DNA of 11,522 nt. It comes from Alphaproteobacteria bacterium (lineage in GTDB: Bacteria > Pseudomonadota > Alphaproteobacteria > Rhizobiales > Xanthobacteraceae). The position numbers were made by a program, and so were the translations under genes. The notes beneath the pieces are model-generated. The model made no database searches, was not told where the DNA came from, and worked only from the letters and a program-made list of their open reading frames with translations. Positions 1 to 8,390 of the stretch are shown here, piece after piece (position 1 is the first letter of the stretch; each line of letters begins with the position of its first letter). The stretch covers positions 1 through 11,522 of the forward strand of contig VAZL01000064.1 in assembly GCA_005883445.1 (NCBI GenBank). The letters are read 5' to 3'.

Positions 1-647
1 TCGATGCTCAGGCAGACGCGCTCGATCTCCGGCGCGATGCGGCGCATGATCGCAAGCGTGCGCCAATCGAAGGACTGAACGCTGACCCGCGCGGCGAGCT
101 CCGCCTCGCGCACCGCTCGTGCTACGGCGGCGGCAAAGGTCTCCGGGTCCGGTGTGTCGGCCCCCGACGTGGGCGTCAATTTGGTTTCAATATTGAAGCG
201 GACATGGTCGGCCTTCGCTTGCCGTGCCAGATCGAATACCTCCATCAATGTCGGGATGCGCACGCCATCCATTCCGCGTTGCTCCGGAAAGGCCGCGGCG
301 TAGGCCGTGCCCGGCTTCAAGCGTCCGACGTCATAGCGCTGCAGCTGCCCCAATGTGAGCGAACGGATCGCGGGCCCCTCGGCGGCGAGAAACGTGCCGT
401 CCGCTCCGCGCGTGTGGTCGGGGTTGAGACGGCGGTCGTGGCTGACGACAAGAACCCCATCGCTGGTCATGGCGAGATCGAGCTCGAGCGTGGTCACGCC
501 GATCGACAGCGCGGTCGCGAAGGCCGACAGCGTGTTTTCCGGCGCCAGACCGCGGGCACCGCGATGGCCTTGCAGGTCGAATGCGCCGGCCGCCGAACAT
601 AGGACCACGCTGACGATAACGATCGCAGCCGCAATGATTTTCTCCAT
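1..647 (-). CDS. Secreted glycerophosphodiester phosphodiesterase, 3' part cut by window edge
   Basis: Hydrolyses glycerophosphodiesters from phospholipid breakdown to glycerol-3-phosphate and an alcohol, probably in the periplasm. The frame is open from an ATG at 647 to the window edge, giving the first 215 residues of a TIM-barrel GDPD. Visible family signatures are HRGARG (His28, Arg29), PENT (Glu37, Asn38, Thr39), the metal-binding pair in LELDLAMTSDG (Glu55, Asp57), the second catalytic histidine in VVSHD (His70), and FNIETK further on. Residues 1-22 form a signal peptide: Lys3, a hydrophobic run and an AGA|F-like cleavage site. Cys17 is preceded by Leu, so it is not a convincing lipobox. 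A GGAG Shine-Dalgarno lies about 9 bases before the ATG. It is preceded by the TauE-like gene on the same strand (81-base gap), so joint transcription is possible. The C-terminal barrel half lies outside the window. Confidence 0.95.
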   Translation of the reverse strand, partial: MEKIIAAAIVIVSVVLCSAAGAFDLQGHRGARGLAPENTLSAFATALSIGVTTLELDLAMTSDGVLVVSHDRRLNPDHTRGADGTFLAAEGPAIRSLTLGQLQRYDVGRLKPGTAYAAAFPEQRGMDGVRIPTLMEVFDLARQAKADHVRFNIETKLTPTSGADTPDPETFAAAVARAVREAELAARVSVQSFDWRTLAIMRRIAPEIERVCLSI

Positions 648-728
648 GGGAAGCGCTCCGTTGAGGCTCGCGCCGCAGCCTCGAGCGGCCGATGCTTACG
701 ACAACTGCGAGAACCTATTGTGACGCCG

Positions 729-1484
729 TCACATCGCGCGAATGGCGCTGGCGCCTTGCCAGATCAAGGCCAGCGAGATCAGAAACATCAGCAGGTAGGT
801 GATCCGGTAGAACAGCTCGGTCGGCGTCCTGCGCGCGAGCCAGAGGCCGAAAAAATTGGTGGCGACCGCGAACGGCAGAAGCACGGCCGATGTCGCCAGC
901 GTCCGCGGCGAGAACTGGCCGAGCGCAAAATAAGGCACGAGCTTCATCACGTTGACCAGCGCGAAGAAGATGATGGTCGTGCCGATCAGCGTGAACTTGT
1001 CGAGCCGCTGCGGCAAAATGTGCACCTGGTAGGGCGGCGCGCCGACCTGAATGATGGTCGAGGTGAAGCCCGCGAGCGAACCCCAGAACATCCCGGCCGG
1101 CACGCTCGGGCGGCGCGGTTGCGTTGGCACCTTGCCGAAGCTGTTGTAGAGCGCAAAGCACACGCCGGTCCCGCCGACCGCGATCTCCACATAGGCGTTC
1201 GGCACATAGGCGGCGAACAGCCAGGCCGCGCCGACGCCGACGACCGAGCCCGGGAGCAGTACCTTGAGATTCCAGGCGCTCCATCGGCGGCGGTAGATCC
1301 ACACCGAGATCACATCCTGGCACAGCAGGATGGGCAGCAGGATCGCCGCCGCCTGTAAAGGCGGCATCGTGAGCGCAAGCAGCGGGGTCGAGATCATGCC
1401 AGCACCCGCGAAGCCGCCCTTGCCGAGACCGAGCGCGGTGATGGCGGGAATCGCGAGCAGATAGAACAGCGGATCGGTGATCAC
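729..1484 (-). CDS. TauE/SafE-family membrane permease (sulfite/organo-anion exporter type)
   Basis: Predicted inner-membrane transporter of the TauE/SafE (DUF81) family, whose members are implicated in export of sulfite, sulfoacetate and related anions; the substrate here is not determined. From the chosen GTG start it is 251 residues, the usual family length, with about seven or eight hydrophobic helices. The first-repeat motif LGKGGF is at residues 20-25, and a second-repeat GFTSTIIQVGAPPYQ segment follows mid-protein. The frame stays open upstream to a TTG at 1607, adding 41 hydrophilic residues that do not look like the family. From memory, relatives begin at an ITDPLFYLL-like segment, which matches the GTG at 1484. 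Neither start has a good Shine-Dalgarno, so the start is the uncertain part. It is divergent from the acyl-CoA synthetase gene. Confidence 0.88.
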   Translation of the reverse strand: MITDPLFYLLAIPAITALGLGKGGFAGAGMISTPLLALTMPPLQAAAILLPILLCQDVISVWIYRRRWSAWNLKVLLPGSVVGVGAAWLFAAYVPNAYVEIAVGGTGVCFALYNSFGKVPTQPRRPSVPAGMFWGSLAGFTSTIIQVGAPPYQVHILPQRLDKFTLIGTTIIFFALVNVMKLVPYFALGQFSPRTLATSAVLLPFAVATNFFGLWLARRTPTELFYRITYLLMFLISLALIWQGASAIRAM

Positions 1485-1601
1485 AGCGATGACTTGGGAA
1501 GGGACGAGTGGGAAAACGCTCGCGTTGATTCGGATCAAAGCGCAGCTGCCCCGCGTGCGCCAGCACTTTGCCGCATAGCCGCGTTGTGCGCTCGGCGCGA
1601 C

Positions 1602-1629
1602 TTGCAAACGCCACGCGCGCGCTCACAAT
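1602..1629 (+). promoter_or_regulatory. Possible promoter for the acyl-CoA synthetase operon
   Basis: In the gap between the divergent genes, TTGCAA (1602-1607) and CACAAT (1624-1629) are separated by 16 bases. Each matches the sigma-70 consensus at four of six positions. Transcription would start about 85 bases before the synthetase ATG. This is a pattern match only; high-GC promoters are poorly predicted by eye. Confidence 0.25.
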
Positions 1630-1722
1630 AGCGACAAAACGACGGGCGATGTGCCCGGCCTCCTCCCGCACGGCGTGCGGCCGTTCCTCGGGACGAGGTC
1701 GTCAGCCTGAGGGAGCAGCGCC

Positions 1723-3642
<1,920 letters not shown>

Positions 3643-3658
3643 AGGGCCGACAAGCGAA

Positions 3659-4510
3659 ATGACGGGCGCACATGACCTGCGCATTCGCGTGATGCGGCCC
3701 GACGAGATCGCGCTTGCCGCCGATTGGGCGGCGGCGGAAGGCTGGAATCCCGGCCTCGACGACGCCGCCTGCTTTGTCACCGTCGATCCGGATGGCTTTT
3801 TCATCGGCGAACTCGACGGCGCGCCGGCCGCGACCATCTCCTGCGTCAATTACGACGAGCGGTTCGCGTTCCTCGGCTTCTACATCGTGCGAGGCGATGT
3901 GCGCGGCCGTGGCCATGGGTTGCGCATGTGGAACGCGGCCATCGCGCACGCTCCGGGGCGCACCATCGGTCTCGACGGCGTGGTGGCGCAACAGGAAAAC
4001 TACCGTAAATCGGGCTTCCAGCTCGCGTATGCCAATATCCGCTACGGCGGCACCGTCGCGGCTCGTCCGGCGCCGCCGGCGGGGATCGTGCCGCTCGCGG
4101 ACGTGCCGTTCGCAACCGTTGAGGCGGACGACGCCACAGTGTTTCCGGCACCGCGCGTGCCGTTCCTGCGCGCATGGACTAGCGCGCGCGGGCATATCGG
4201 CCGCGCGCTCGTGCGCGACGGCAGCCTTGCTGCTTGGGGCGTGATCCGCCCATGCCGGAGCGGCCGCAGGATCGGCCCGCTGGTGGCCGACGACCGCGCC
4301 GCCGCCGAGGCCGTGTTCGCGGCGCTGCTCGCGGCGGATGGCGCGGGCGAAGTCTTTCTCGACGTCCCAAGTGTCAATAGTGAAGCGGTGGCGCTGGCGC
4401 ACGACCACGGCCTTACGCCGGTATTCGAAACTGCGCGGATGTATACTGGAGCGATCCGCCCCGTCCGCCTCGAGCGCGTGTTCGGCGTCACCACGTTCGA
4501 GCTGGGGTGA
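3659..4510 (+). CDS. Two-domain GNAT-family N-acetyltransferase
   Basis: Predicted acyl-CoA-dependent acetyltransferase, 283 residues. The N-terminal GNAT domain covers about residues 7-130: RIRVMRPDEI at the start, a FLGFYIV strand, then the acetyl-CoA pyrophosphate-binding loop RGRGHG at 82-87, and an ENYRKSGFQ segment typical of motif B. The second half (about 150-283) resembles the C-terminal domain seen in YitI-like GNATs (Acetyltransf_18 type), with VRDGSLAAWGVIRP, IGPLVADD and ending RVFGVTTFELG. The acceptor substrate cannot be read from the sequence. It sits 16 bases behind the acyl-CoA synthetase and is almost certainly cotranscribed with it, so control of that enzyme by lysine acylation is a possible role. 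A small-molecule acceptor is equally possible. The start at 3659 has only a weak GAAGGG element upstream (3641-3646), consistent with coupled translation. Confidence 0.88.
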   Translation: MTGAHDLRIRVMRPDEIALAADWAAAEGWNPGLDDAACFVTVDPDGFFIGELDGAPAATISCVNYDERFAFLGFYIVRGDVRGRGHGLRMWNAAIAHAPGRTIGLDGVVAQQENYRKSGFQLAYANIRYGGTVAARPAPPAGIVPLADVPFATVEADDATVFPAPRVPFLRAWTSARGHIGRALVRDGSLAAWGVIRPCRSGRRIGPLVADDRAAAEAVFAALLAADGAGEVFLDVPSVNSEAVALAHDHGLTPVFETARMYTGAIRPVRLERVFGVTTFELG

Positions 4511-4553
4511 CTTCCGCGCTGAGGAACGAACCTGACCAACAACGGGAGCTGCA

Positions 4554-5030
4554 ATGGTGGGTGGATCGACGATCAGCAAGCTCATCTCGATCGTTGCCGG
4601 GACTTATCTTTTGGGAGCGTATGCGATGGCCGCAGATGGATTGACGACGATAGCCAGCGACTACGGGCCGAAGGAAACCATGGATCGGCTCGAAGCCGAG
4701 ATCAAGGCAAAGGGCATGACCGTGTTCGCGCGCGTCGACCACGCTGCCGGGGCCGCGCAGGCGGGCCTGTCGTTGCGGCCGACCGAGGTGCTCCTATTCG
4801 GCAACGCCAAGGCTGGCACCCCGCTCATGCAGGCCAACCAGACGATCGGCATCGATCTGCCCTTGAAGGCGCTGGTTTGGCAGGATGCCGACGGCAAGGT
4901 GTGGCTCTCCTACAATGAGCCGAACTGGCTTGCGACGCGTCACGGGCTGGCGGCCGCAACCAAGCCGACGGTCGACGCCATGGCGGGCGGCCTCGGCGCG
5001 CTCGCAAGGGGCGCCGCCGGCAAGCAGTGA
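4554..5030 (+). CDS. Exported DUF302-domain protein
   Basis: A 158-residue protein of unknown function with a DUF302 domain at about residues 28-135: GLTTIASDYGPKETMDRL, then KGMTVFARVDHAAGA, then PTEVLLFGNAKAGTPLM and LPLKALVWQDADGKVWLSYN, which is the characteristic family order. Residues 1-26 look like a signal peptide (Lys9, hydrophobic core, cleavage after AYAMA), so it probably acts in the periplasm. GGGAG at 4544-4548 supports the ATG at 4554. An internal ATG at residue 25 would remove the signal peptide and lacks a better ribosome site. It lies 43 bases after the GNAT gene and 42 bases before doxX, so it may belong to the same transcript. No catalytic role is established for DUF302 that I could assign here. 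Confidence 0.85.
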   Translation: MVGGSTISKLISIVAGTYLLGAYAMAADGLTTIASDYGPKETMDRLEAEIKAKGMTVFARVDHAAGAAQAGLSLRPTEVLLFGNAKAGTPLMQANQTIGIDLPLKALVWQDADGKVWLSYNEPNWLATRHGLAAATKPTVDAMAGGLGALARGAAGKQ

Positions 5031-5072
5031 CGCGCGGCTTCTGGGTTGCCAGGTTCATTGGAAAATAGGGTT

Positions 5073-5546
5073 ATGAGCACCGCATCCCCTCCATCCAGCC
5101 CCGATCCACTCAACCGCGCCTCGATCCCGCCGGGTTGGGGCGACACCATCGTCCTGCTCGGGCGCATTCTCATCGGGGGCATTTTCGTCCAGAGCGGCTT
5201 CGACAAATTGATGGGGCTCGACGGATTCGGCGCGGGGCTGGCGGCGCGAGGGCTGCCCGCCGCCCTGGTGCCGGTGCTGGCGCCGATCGGGGCGAGCGTT
5301 GAGTTTTTTGGCGGCCTCGCGATCGTCTTTGGGTTGATGACGCGCTGCGCCGCACTGCTGATGATCACTTTCGTGATCGTCGCGACGCTGATCTCGCACC
5401 GCTTCTGGGTGTTTCAGGCGGCGGAGCGCCGCGCCCAGACCGTCCACTTTGCCAAGAACGTCGCGATCATCGGCGGCTTCTTATTCCTCTTCGTCACCGG
5501 TGGCGGCCGCTACTGCCTGGATCGCTGGTGGCGCAGCAACAAATAG
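5073..5546 (+). CDS. DoxX-family integral membrane protein
   Basis: A 157-residue inner-membrane protein with the four-helix DoxX layout. The first helix includes LLGRILIGGIFVQSGFDKL, with the typical RxLIGxxFxxxGxxKL pattern. A second follows around PVLAPIGASVEFFGGLAIV, a third around LLMITFVIVATLI, and a fourth around NVAIIGGFLFLFVTGGG. DoxX proteins are linked to thiosulfate:quinone oxidation in archaea and to redox or thiol stress in bacteria; the exact role here is unknown. I chose ATG 5073. An in-frame TTG at 5046 would add nine residues but has no Shine-Dalgarno. ATG 5073 itself has only a closely spaced AGGG (5067-5070), so the ribosome site is weak. It follows the DUF302 gene by 42 bases and converges with trcR, whose stop codon is 4 bases away. 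Confidence 0.88.
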   Translation: MSTASPPSSPDPLNRASIPPGWGDTIVLLGRILIGGIFVQSGFDKLMGLDGFGAGLAARGLPAALVPVLAPIGASVEFFGGLAIVFGLMTRCAALLMITFVIVATLISHRFWVFQAAERRAQTVHFAKNVAIIGGFLFLFVTGGGRYCLDRWWRSNK

Positions 5547-5550
5547 CTCG

Positions 5551-6234
5551 CTATTCGCTCTTGCCGCCGAGCTGCTTGAGCTTGGCGAACACGGCGTCGA
5601 CATTGAGCTCGTCGGCCGGCTTCTTCTCTTCGGGTTCGGGTTCGCGGCGAATGGTGGTCTCCGACGCGGGCAACAGCGTGGCGCCCTGAGCCTCGGCGTC
5701 GACCGGCTTTTCCTTGGCGGCGCGGTGAACCTCGAGATCGAGATCGATCTGCGAGCATAGACCGAGCGTGACCGGATCCATCGGCTGCAGGTTCGATGCA
5801 TTCCAGTGGGTGCGCTCGCGGATCGCCTGGATGGTCGACTTGGTGGTGCCGACGAGCCGCATGATCTGACTGTCCTTGAGCTCGGGATGGTTGCGCACCA
5901 GCCAGAGGATGGCGTTCGGGCGGTCCTGGCGGCGCGATACCGGCGTGTAACGCGGGCCCTTCTTCTTCTTGGCCTCGGGCAGCCGCACCTTGGGGTCGAG
6001 CAGCTTGAGGCGATAGTCCGGATCGGCGACGGCTTTCTCGATCTCCTCGCGGCTGAGCTGACCGGTGAGCACGGGATCGAGGCCCTTGATGCCCTGCGCG
6101 GCATCGCCGTCGGCGATCGCCTTCACCTCGAGCGGGTGAAGCTTGCAGAAGTCGGCGACCTGATCGAACGAGAGGGCGGTGTTCTCGACCAGCCACACGG
6201 CGGTTGCTTTCGGCATCAGCGGCGCTGCGGTCAT
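5551..6234 (-). CDS. trcR: DUF1013 cell cycle transcriptional regulator TrcR
   Basis: A 227-residue member of the alphaproteobacterial DUF1013 family, named in databases as cell cycle transcriptional regulator TrcR. It is a predicted cytoplasmic DNA-binding protein. Two helix-turn-helix-like segments are visible: residues 12-43 (AVWLVEN...VKAIADG) and 109-141 (ILWLVRN...IQAIRER). Between them is a basic KKKKGPRYTP linker (89-98). The C-terminal third is charged and low in complexity, ending LNVDAVFAKLKQLGGKSE. The frame is open upstream to 6357, but the ATG at 6234 is the better start: AGAGGAGA lies 8 bases before it, and the extra 41 residues overlap promoter-like sequence and look non-coding. 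It stands alone, converging with doxX and preceded by a non-coding stretch of 226 bases. The targets are not apparent from the window. Confidence 0.92.
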   Translation of the reverse strand: MTAAPLMPKATAVWLVENTALSFDQVADFCKLHPLEVKAIADGDAAQGIKGLDPVLTGQLSREEIEKAVADPDYRLKLLDPKVRLPEAKKKKGPRYTPVSRRQDRPNAILWLVRNHPELKDSQIMRLVGTTKSTIQAIRERTHWNASNLQPMDPVTLGLCSQIDLDLEVHRAAKEKPVDAEAQGATLLPASETTIRREPEPEEKKPADELNVDAVFAKLKQLGGKSE

Positions 6235-6241
6235 GGCGAAA

Positions 6242-6249
6242 TCTCCTCT
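6242..6249 (-). promoter_or_regulatory. Strong Shine-Dalgarno deciding the trcR start
   Basis: On the minus strand this reads AGAGGAGA, 7 bases upstream of the ATG at 6234 (6235-6241 between). It singles out that ATG over the farther upstream start at 6357. Confidence 0.85.
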
Positions 6250-6282
6250 GCGCTCCGTCCGCCCTCGCGGGCGAAGCTTGGT

Positions 6283-6297
6283 GTCATCGGTGATGAC
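6283..6297. repeat. Perfect 6-bp inverted repeat upstream of trcR
   Basis: GTCATC (6283-6288) and GATGAC (6292-6297) are exact reverse complements separated by 3 bases. The element sits about 49 bases before the trcR ATG and just downstream of a promoter-like pair. It could be a regulator-binding site or a small hairpin in the 5' leader. Chance occurrence is possible for a repeat this short. Confidence 0.45.
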
Positions 6298-6309
6298 GGA
6301 AGTGGCCAA

Positions 6310-6339
6310 AATATAGGCATTCCACCTGGGGCGGCGCAA
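6310..6339 (-). promoter_or_regulatory. Probable sigma-70 type promoter of trcR
   Basis: On the minus strand TTGCGC (6339-6334) and TATATT (6315-6310) are separated by 18 bases. The -10 matches five of six consensus positions and stands out as an A/T patch in GC-rich DNA. Transcription would begin near 6303, leaving a leader of about 70 bases that contains the 6283-6297 inverted repeat. Confidence 0.45.
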
Positions 6340-6396
6340 TGGGGCATTGCCCGGCAAAAAGTCCGTCCGTTCCAGCGCGAGCGGCGACCGAGTCCC

Positions 6397-6427
6397 CCCT
6401 GGATTCCTGCTTTTGCGGGAATGAGCT
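6397..6427. repeat. Dispersed palindromic repeat copy (GGATTCCTGC...GCGGGAAT type)
   Basis: The core is an 8-bp stem, ATTCCTGC (6403-6410) with GCGGGAAT (6415-6422), around a TTTT loop and with one G-T wobble, flanked by CCCCTGG and GAGCTGAG. It strongly resembles the widespread GGATTCCCGCTTTCGCGGGAATGA-type repeat seen in many copies in Bradyrhizobium-like and other proteobacterial genomes. It lies 34 bases past the 3' end of the oxidoreductase gene. There is no T-run on the minus-strand exit side, so it is not a standard terminator. Copy number cannot be judged from one window. Confidence 0.65.
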
Positions 6428-6460
6428 GAGTTTCAATGCAACCTCTGTCGTGACACACGC

Positions 6461-7501
6461 CTAGCCTTGCGTCGGGTCGAGCACGATCTTGCCCAGCGAT
6501 TCGCCCGATTCGACCAGTCGATGCGCCTCGGCGGCGCGCGACAGCGGCAGAACCCGCTCGATCTGCGCCTTGATCTTGCCAGCCGCCGCGGCGGCGAAAC
6601 ATTTCGGCACGTCGGCGGGGTGATAGCCGGGCTGGCCCTTGATGGTGATGCGCTTGTGATAGAGGTGCGCGAAGTCGATCGCGACGTGCGGCCCCGCATG
6701 CGCTCCGGCGGTGACCAGTCGGCCGTCGAAGCCGATGGCGCGGAAGGCCTTCGGCAGCACCTTCGGATTGGCGATGTTGTCATAGAGCACGTCGACGCCC
6801 TTGCCGCCGGTCAGCGCCATCACCTCGGCCTGCAGGTCGCAGGCGTTGTAGTTCACGGCGTGGTCGGCGCCGAGTTCGAGACCCGTTTTCACGCGCTCGT
6901 CGGAACCCGCGGCCGCGATCACCTTGGCGCCGATCACGTTCTTGGCGATCTGGATGCCGATCGAGCCGAGGTTGCCGCCCGCGCCCATGATCAGCACGGT
7001 CTCGCCGGCTTTGAGCCCGGCGACGTTGACGAGCAGGTTCCAGGCGGTCGGCACGTGGCGCATGACGACGGCGGCGTGGTGGAAGTCGAGTTGATCGGGG
7101 AGTTCGATCGCGGCGCAGGCCGGCACCGCGACCATCTCGGCAAAGCCGCCGGGCCGTTTGATGCCCATCATGCCGGTCGGCCCGGCGTAGTCCTTGTGGT
7201 CCTCGGGGCAAATATCGAGCGGCATGACGCCGGCGGCGGCGACCCGCATGCCGGGTTGCCAGCGCGTGACCCCGGCGCCGAGCGCATCCACGACGCCGGC
7301 GCAGTCGACGCCCGGAATGAGCGGAAGCACGGGCCCGCGCGCGCGCTCGTTGCCGGCCCGCAAGCTTACGTCGAGCACGCGATTGACCGTGGCGGCGTGA
7401 ATGCGGATGCGGATTTCACCTGCGCGCGGCTCGGGGTCCGGCACGCTCTCGTATTTGAGCACCTCCGGCGGGCCGTAGTGGTGGATGACGATCGCTTTCA
7501 T
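6461..7501 (-). CDS. MDR-superfamily NAD(P)H-dependent oxidoreductase (quinone reductase/zinc-free ADH type)
   Basis: A 346-residue cytoplasmic medium-chain dehydrogenase/reductase. The N-terminal GroES-like catalytic domain (MKAIVIHHYGPPEVLKYESVP, then LPLIPGVDCAGVV at 59-71) is followed by a Rossmann domain with the dinucleotide-binding loop GAGGNLG at 173-179. AAGSDER (197-203) and GADHAVNY (211-218) come next. The four-cysteine structural zinc loop of classical alcohol dehydrogenases is absent (only Cys98 in that region), which points to the quinone oxidoreductase or enoyl reductase side of the family. The substrate is unknown. AAGGAGG lies just before the ATG, an excellent ribosome site. 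It is a single gene between trcR and the NTF2-like gene and is bracketed by two short palindromic repeats. Confidence 0.9.
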   Translation of the reverse strand: MKAIVIHHYGPPEVLKYESVPDPEPRAGEIRIRIHAATVNRVLDVSLRAGNERARGPVLPLIPGVDCAGVVDALGAGVTRWQPGMRVAAAGVMPLDICPEDHKDYAGPTGMMGIKRPGGFAEMVAVPACAAIELPDQLDFHHAAVVMRHVPTAWNLLVNVAGLKAGETVLIMGAGGNLGSIGIQIAKNVIGAKVIAAAGSDERVKTGLELGADHAVNYNACDLQAEVMALTGGKGVDVLYDNIANPKVLPKAFRAIGFDGRLVTAGAHAGPHVAIDFAHLYHKRITIKGQPGYHPADVPKCFAAAAAGKIKAQIERVLPLSRAAEAHRLVESGESLGKIVLDPTQG

Positions 7502-7602
7502 GCGCCTCCTTCATCGGTGCGAATTTTTCAAGGGGGTGGAAGTTGCGAAAGAAGGCTTGCTCCGTCAATCGACGATGCCACCGTGCGAGACGCGTTGCCC
7601 CG

Positions 7603-7632
7603 CCCTCTTCCCCCAAGCGGGGGAGGGAGAAG
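7603..7632. repeat. Imperfect C-rich/G-rich palindrome of dispersed-repeat type
   Basis: CCCTCTTCCCCC (7603-7614), a 4-base AAGC loop and GGGGGAGGGAGAAG (7619-7632) form a hairpin with five G-C pairs at the tip, extended by A-T and wobble pairs. This is the CCCTCTCCCC...GGGGAGAGGG class of intergenic palindromes frequent in Bradyrhizobium-like genomes. It lies between two divergent genes, so it does not act as a simple 3' terminator for either. The surrounding gap (7502-7702) shows no other convincing feature. Confidence 0.55.
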
Positions 7633-7702
7633 ATGTGGCACCATCCGTCATAATGCGCGAGTGATGGTTCGGCGGAAATCCGCTCTAAGGAACGAGGGTC
7701 TC

Positions 7703-8296
7703 ATGGATGCGAACGACAAATACGCCTGCGCCGAGCTGATCCAAGCCTGGGGCCTTTATCGCGACCAGGGCAAGTGGCCGCAACTGCTCGCAACCTTCGT
7801 GCCGGAGGGACAGATTGCGGTCTCCTGGTTCAGCGGAAGCTTTCGCGAATTCGTCGACCGCTGCCGGCAGAGCTTCGAGGCCGGACAGCGTTCCAAACAT
7901 CTCATTTTTCCCTCCGTGGTGCGCCTCGCGGGCGATCGCGCGCTGGCCGAGACCAATATCGTCATCCTGGTGCGCCAGAAGATCGTCGGCGTGCTCGCCG
8001 ACATGACATCCTATGCGCGTTTCCTCGACCGGCTGGAGCGACGAGGGGGACGCTGGGGCATCGCCGAGCGCGCCGCGATCTACGAGCGCGACCGGCTCGA
8101 CCCGGTTGAACCCTCGGAGGCGTTCGACAAGCTGTTCGCGGCGAGCGACCTCTCGATCTATCCCGAGGCTTACCGCTACATGGCCGCCCGACTCAACGCC
8201 GCCGGGCGCGCGCTCGCGCCGGTGGTCCATTGCGACGGCTCTGCGCAGACGGCGCAACTGTACGCGCGCTACGAGGCGTGGCTCGGCGGGACGTAG
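7703..8296 (+). CDS. NTF2/SnoaL-like domain protein
   Basis: A 197-residue protein whose first about 130 residues look like a SnoaL-like (NTF2 fold) domain. It has an N-terminal helix with YACAELIQAWGLYRDQGKW, the FVPEGQIAVSWFSGSFREFVD segment, SKHLIFPSVVRLAGDRALAETN, and a final GGRWGIAERAAIYERDRLDPV strand. That order matches the SnoaL_4 type used by ring-hydroxylating dioxygenase beta subunits and polyketide cyclases. A C-terminal tail of about 65 residues (PEAYRYMAARLNAAG, then HCDGSAQTAQLYARYEAWLGG) follows. The fold may host a small hydrophobic ligand or an enzyme active site, but no reaction can be assigned. The ATG at 7703 has GAGGG at 7694-7698. The same frame is open upstream, but that part is antisense to the oxidoreductase and is not coding. 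It is divergent from the oxidoreductase and upstream of ispH. Confidence 0.82.
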   Translation: MDANDKYACAELIQAWGLYRDQGKWPQLLATFVPEGQIAVSWFSGSFREFVDRCRQSFEAGQRSKHLIFPSVVRLAGDRALAETNIVILVRQKIVGVLADMTSYARFLDRLERRGGRWGIAERAAIYERDRLDPVEPSEAFDKLFAASDLSIYPEAYRYMAARLNAAGRALAPVVHCDGSAQTAQLYARYEAWLGGT

Positions 8297-8361
8297 CGAG
8301 CCGCGGTCGACGCGACGCTGCGGGGCTGCGTTGCGCCGGGAATTTCGGGCCAGCGCGTCGC

Positions 8362-8390
8362 TTGACAGAGGAAGGGCATAAGGCCATGTC
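8362..8390 (+). promoter_or_regulatory. Possible ispH promoter with consensus -35
   Basis: A perfect TTGACA (preceded by C, as favoured in rhizobia) lies at 8362-8367. Seventeen bases later is CATGTC (8385-8390), a poor -10. If used, transcription would start around 8397, about 30 bases before the ispH ATG, and would exclude the leader ORF proposed at 8386. Confidence 0.3.

Noticed and set aside
4042..4585. Several minus-strand frames opposite the GNAT gene.
   Set aside because: No motifs, biased composition, and overlap with a plus-strand gene with a clear acetyl-CoA loop.
6235..6357. A 41-residue N-terminal extension of TrcR.
   Set aside because: A strong Shine-Dalgarno sits before the ATG at 6234, and the extension covers the promoter-like pair and the inverted repeat.
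6397..6427. The palindrome after the oxidoreductase gene read as a rho-independent terminator.
   Set aside because: The T-run is in the loop, not after the stem on the minus strand; the sequence fits a dispersed repeat better.
7672..7683. Short palindrome GCGGA-AA-TCCGC before the NTF2-like gene.
   Set aside because: Five-base arms are common by chance in GC-rich DNA and the 2-base loop cannot fold as drawn.
6467..7702. The upstream extension of the NTF2-like frame back to 6467, which would give a 609-residue protein.
   Set aside because: This part is antisense to the MDR oxidoreductase and has no recognisable domain. The good ribosome site and the domain start both sit at ATG 7703.
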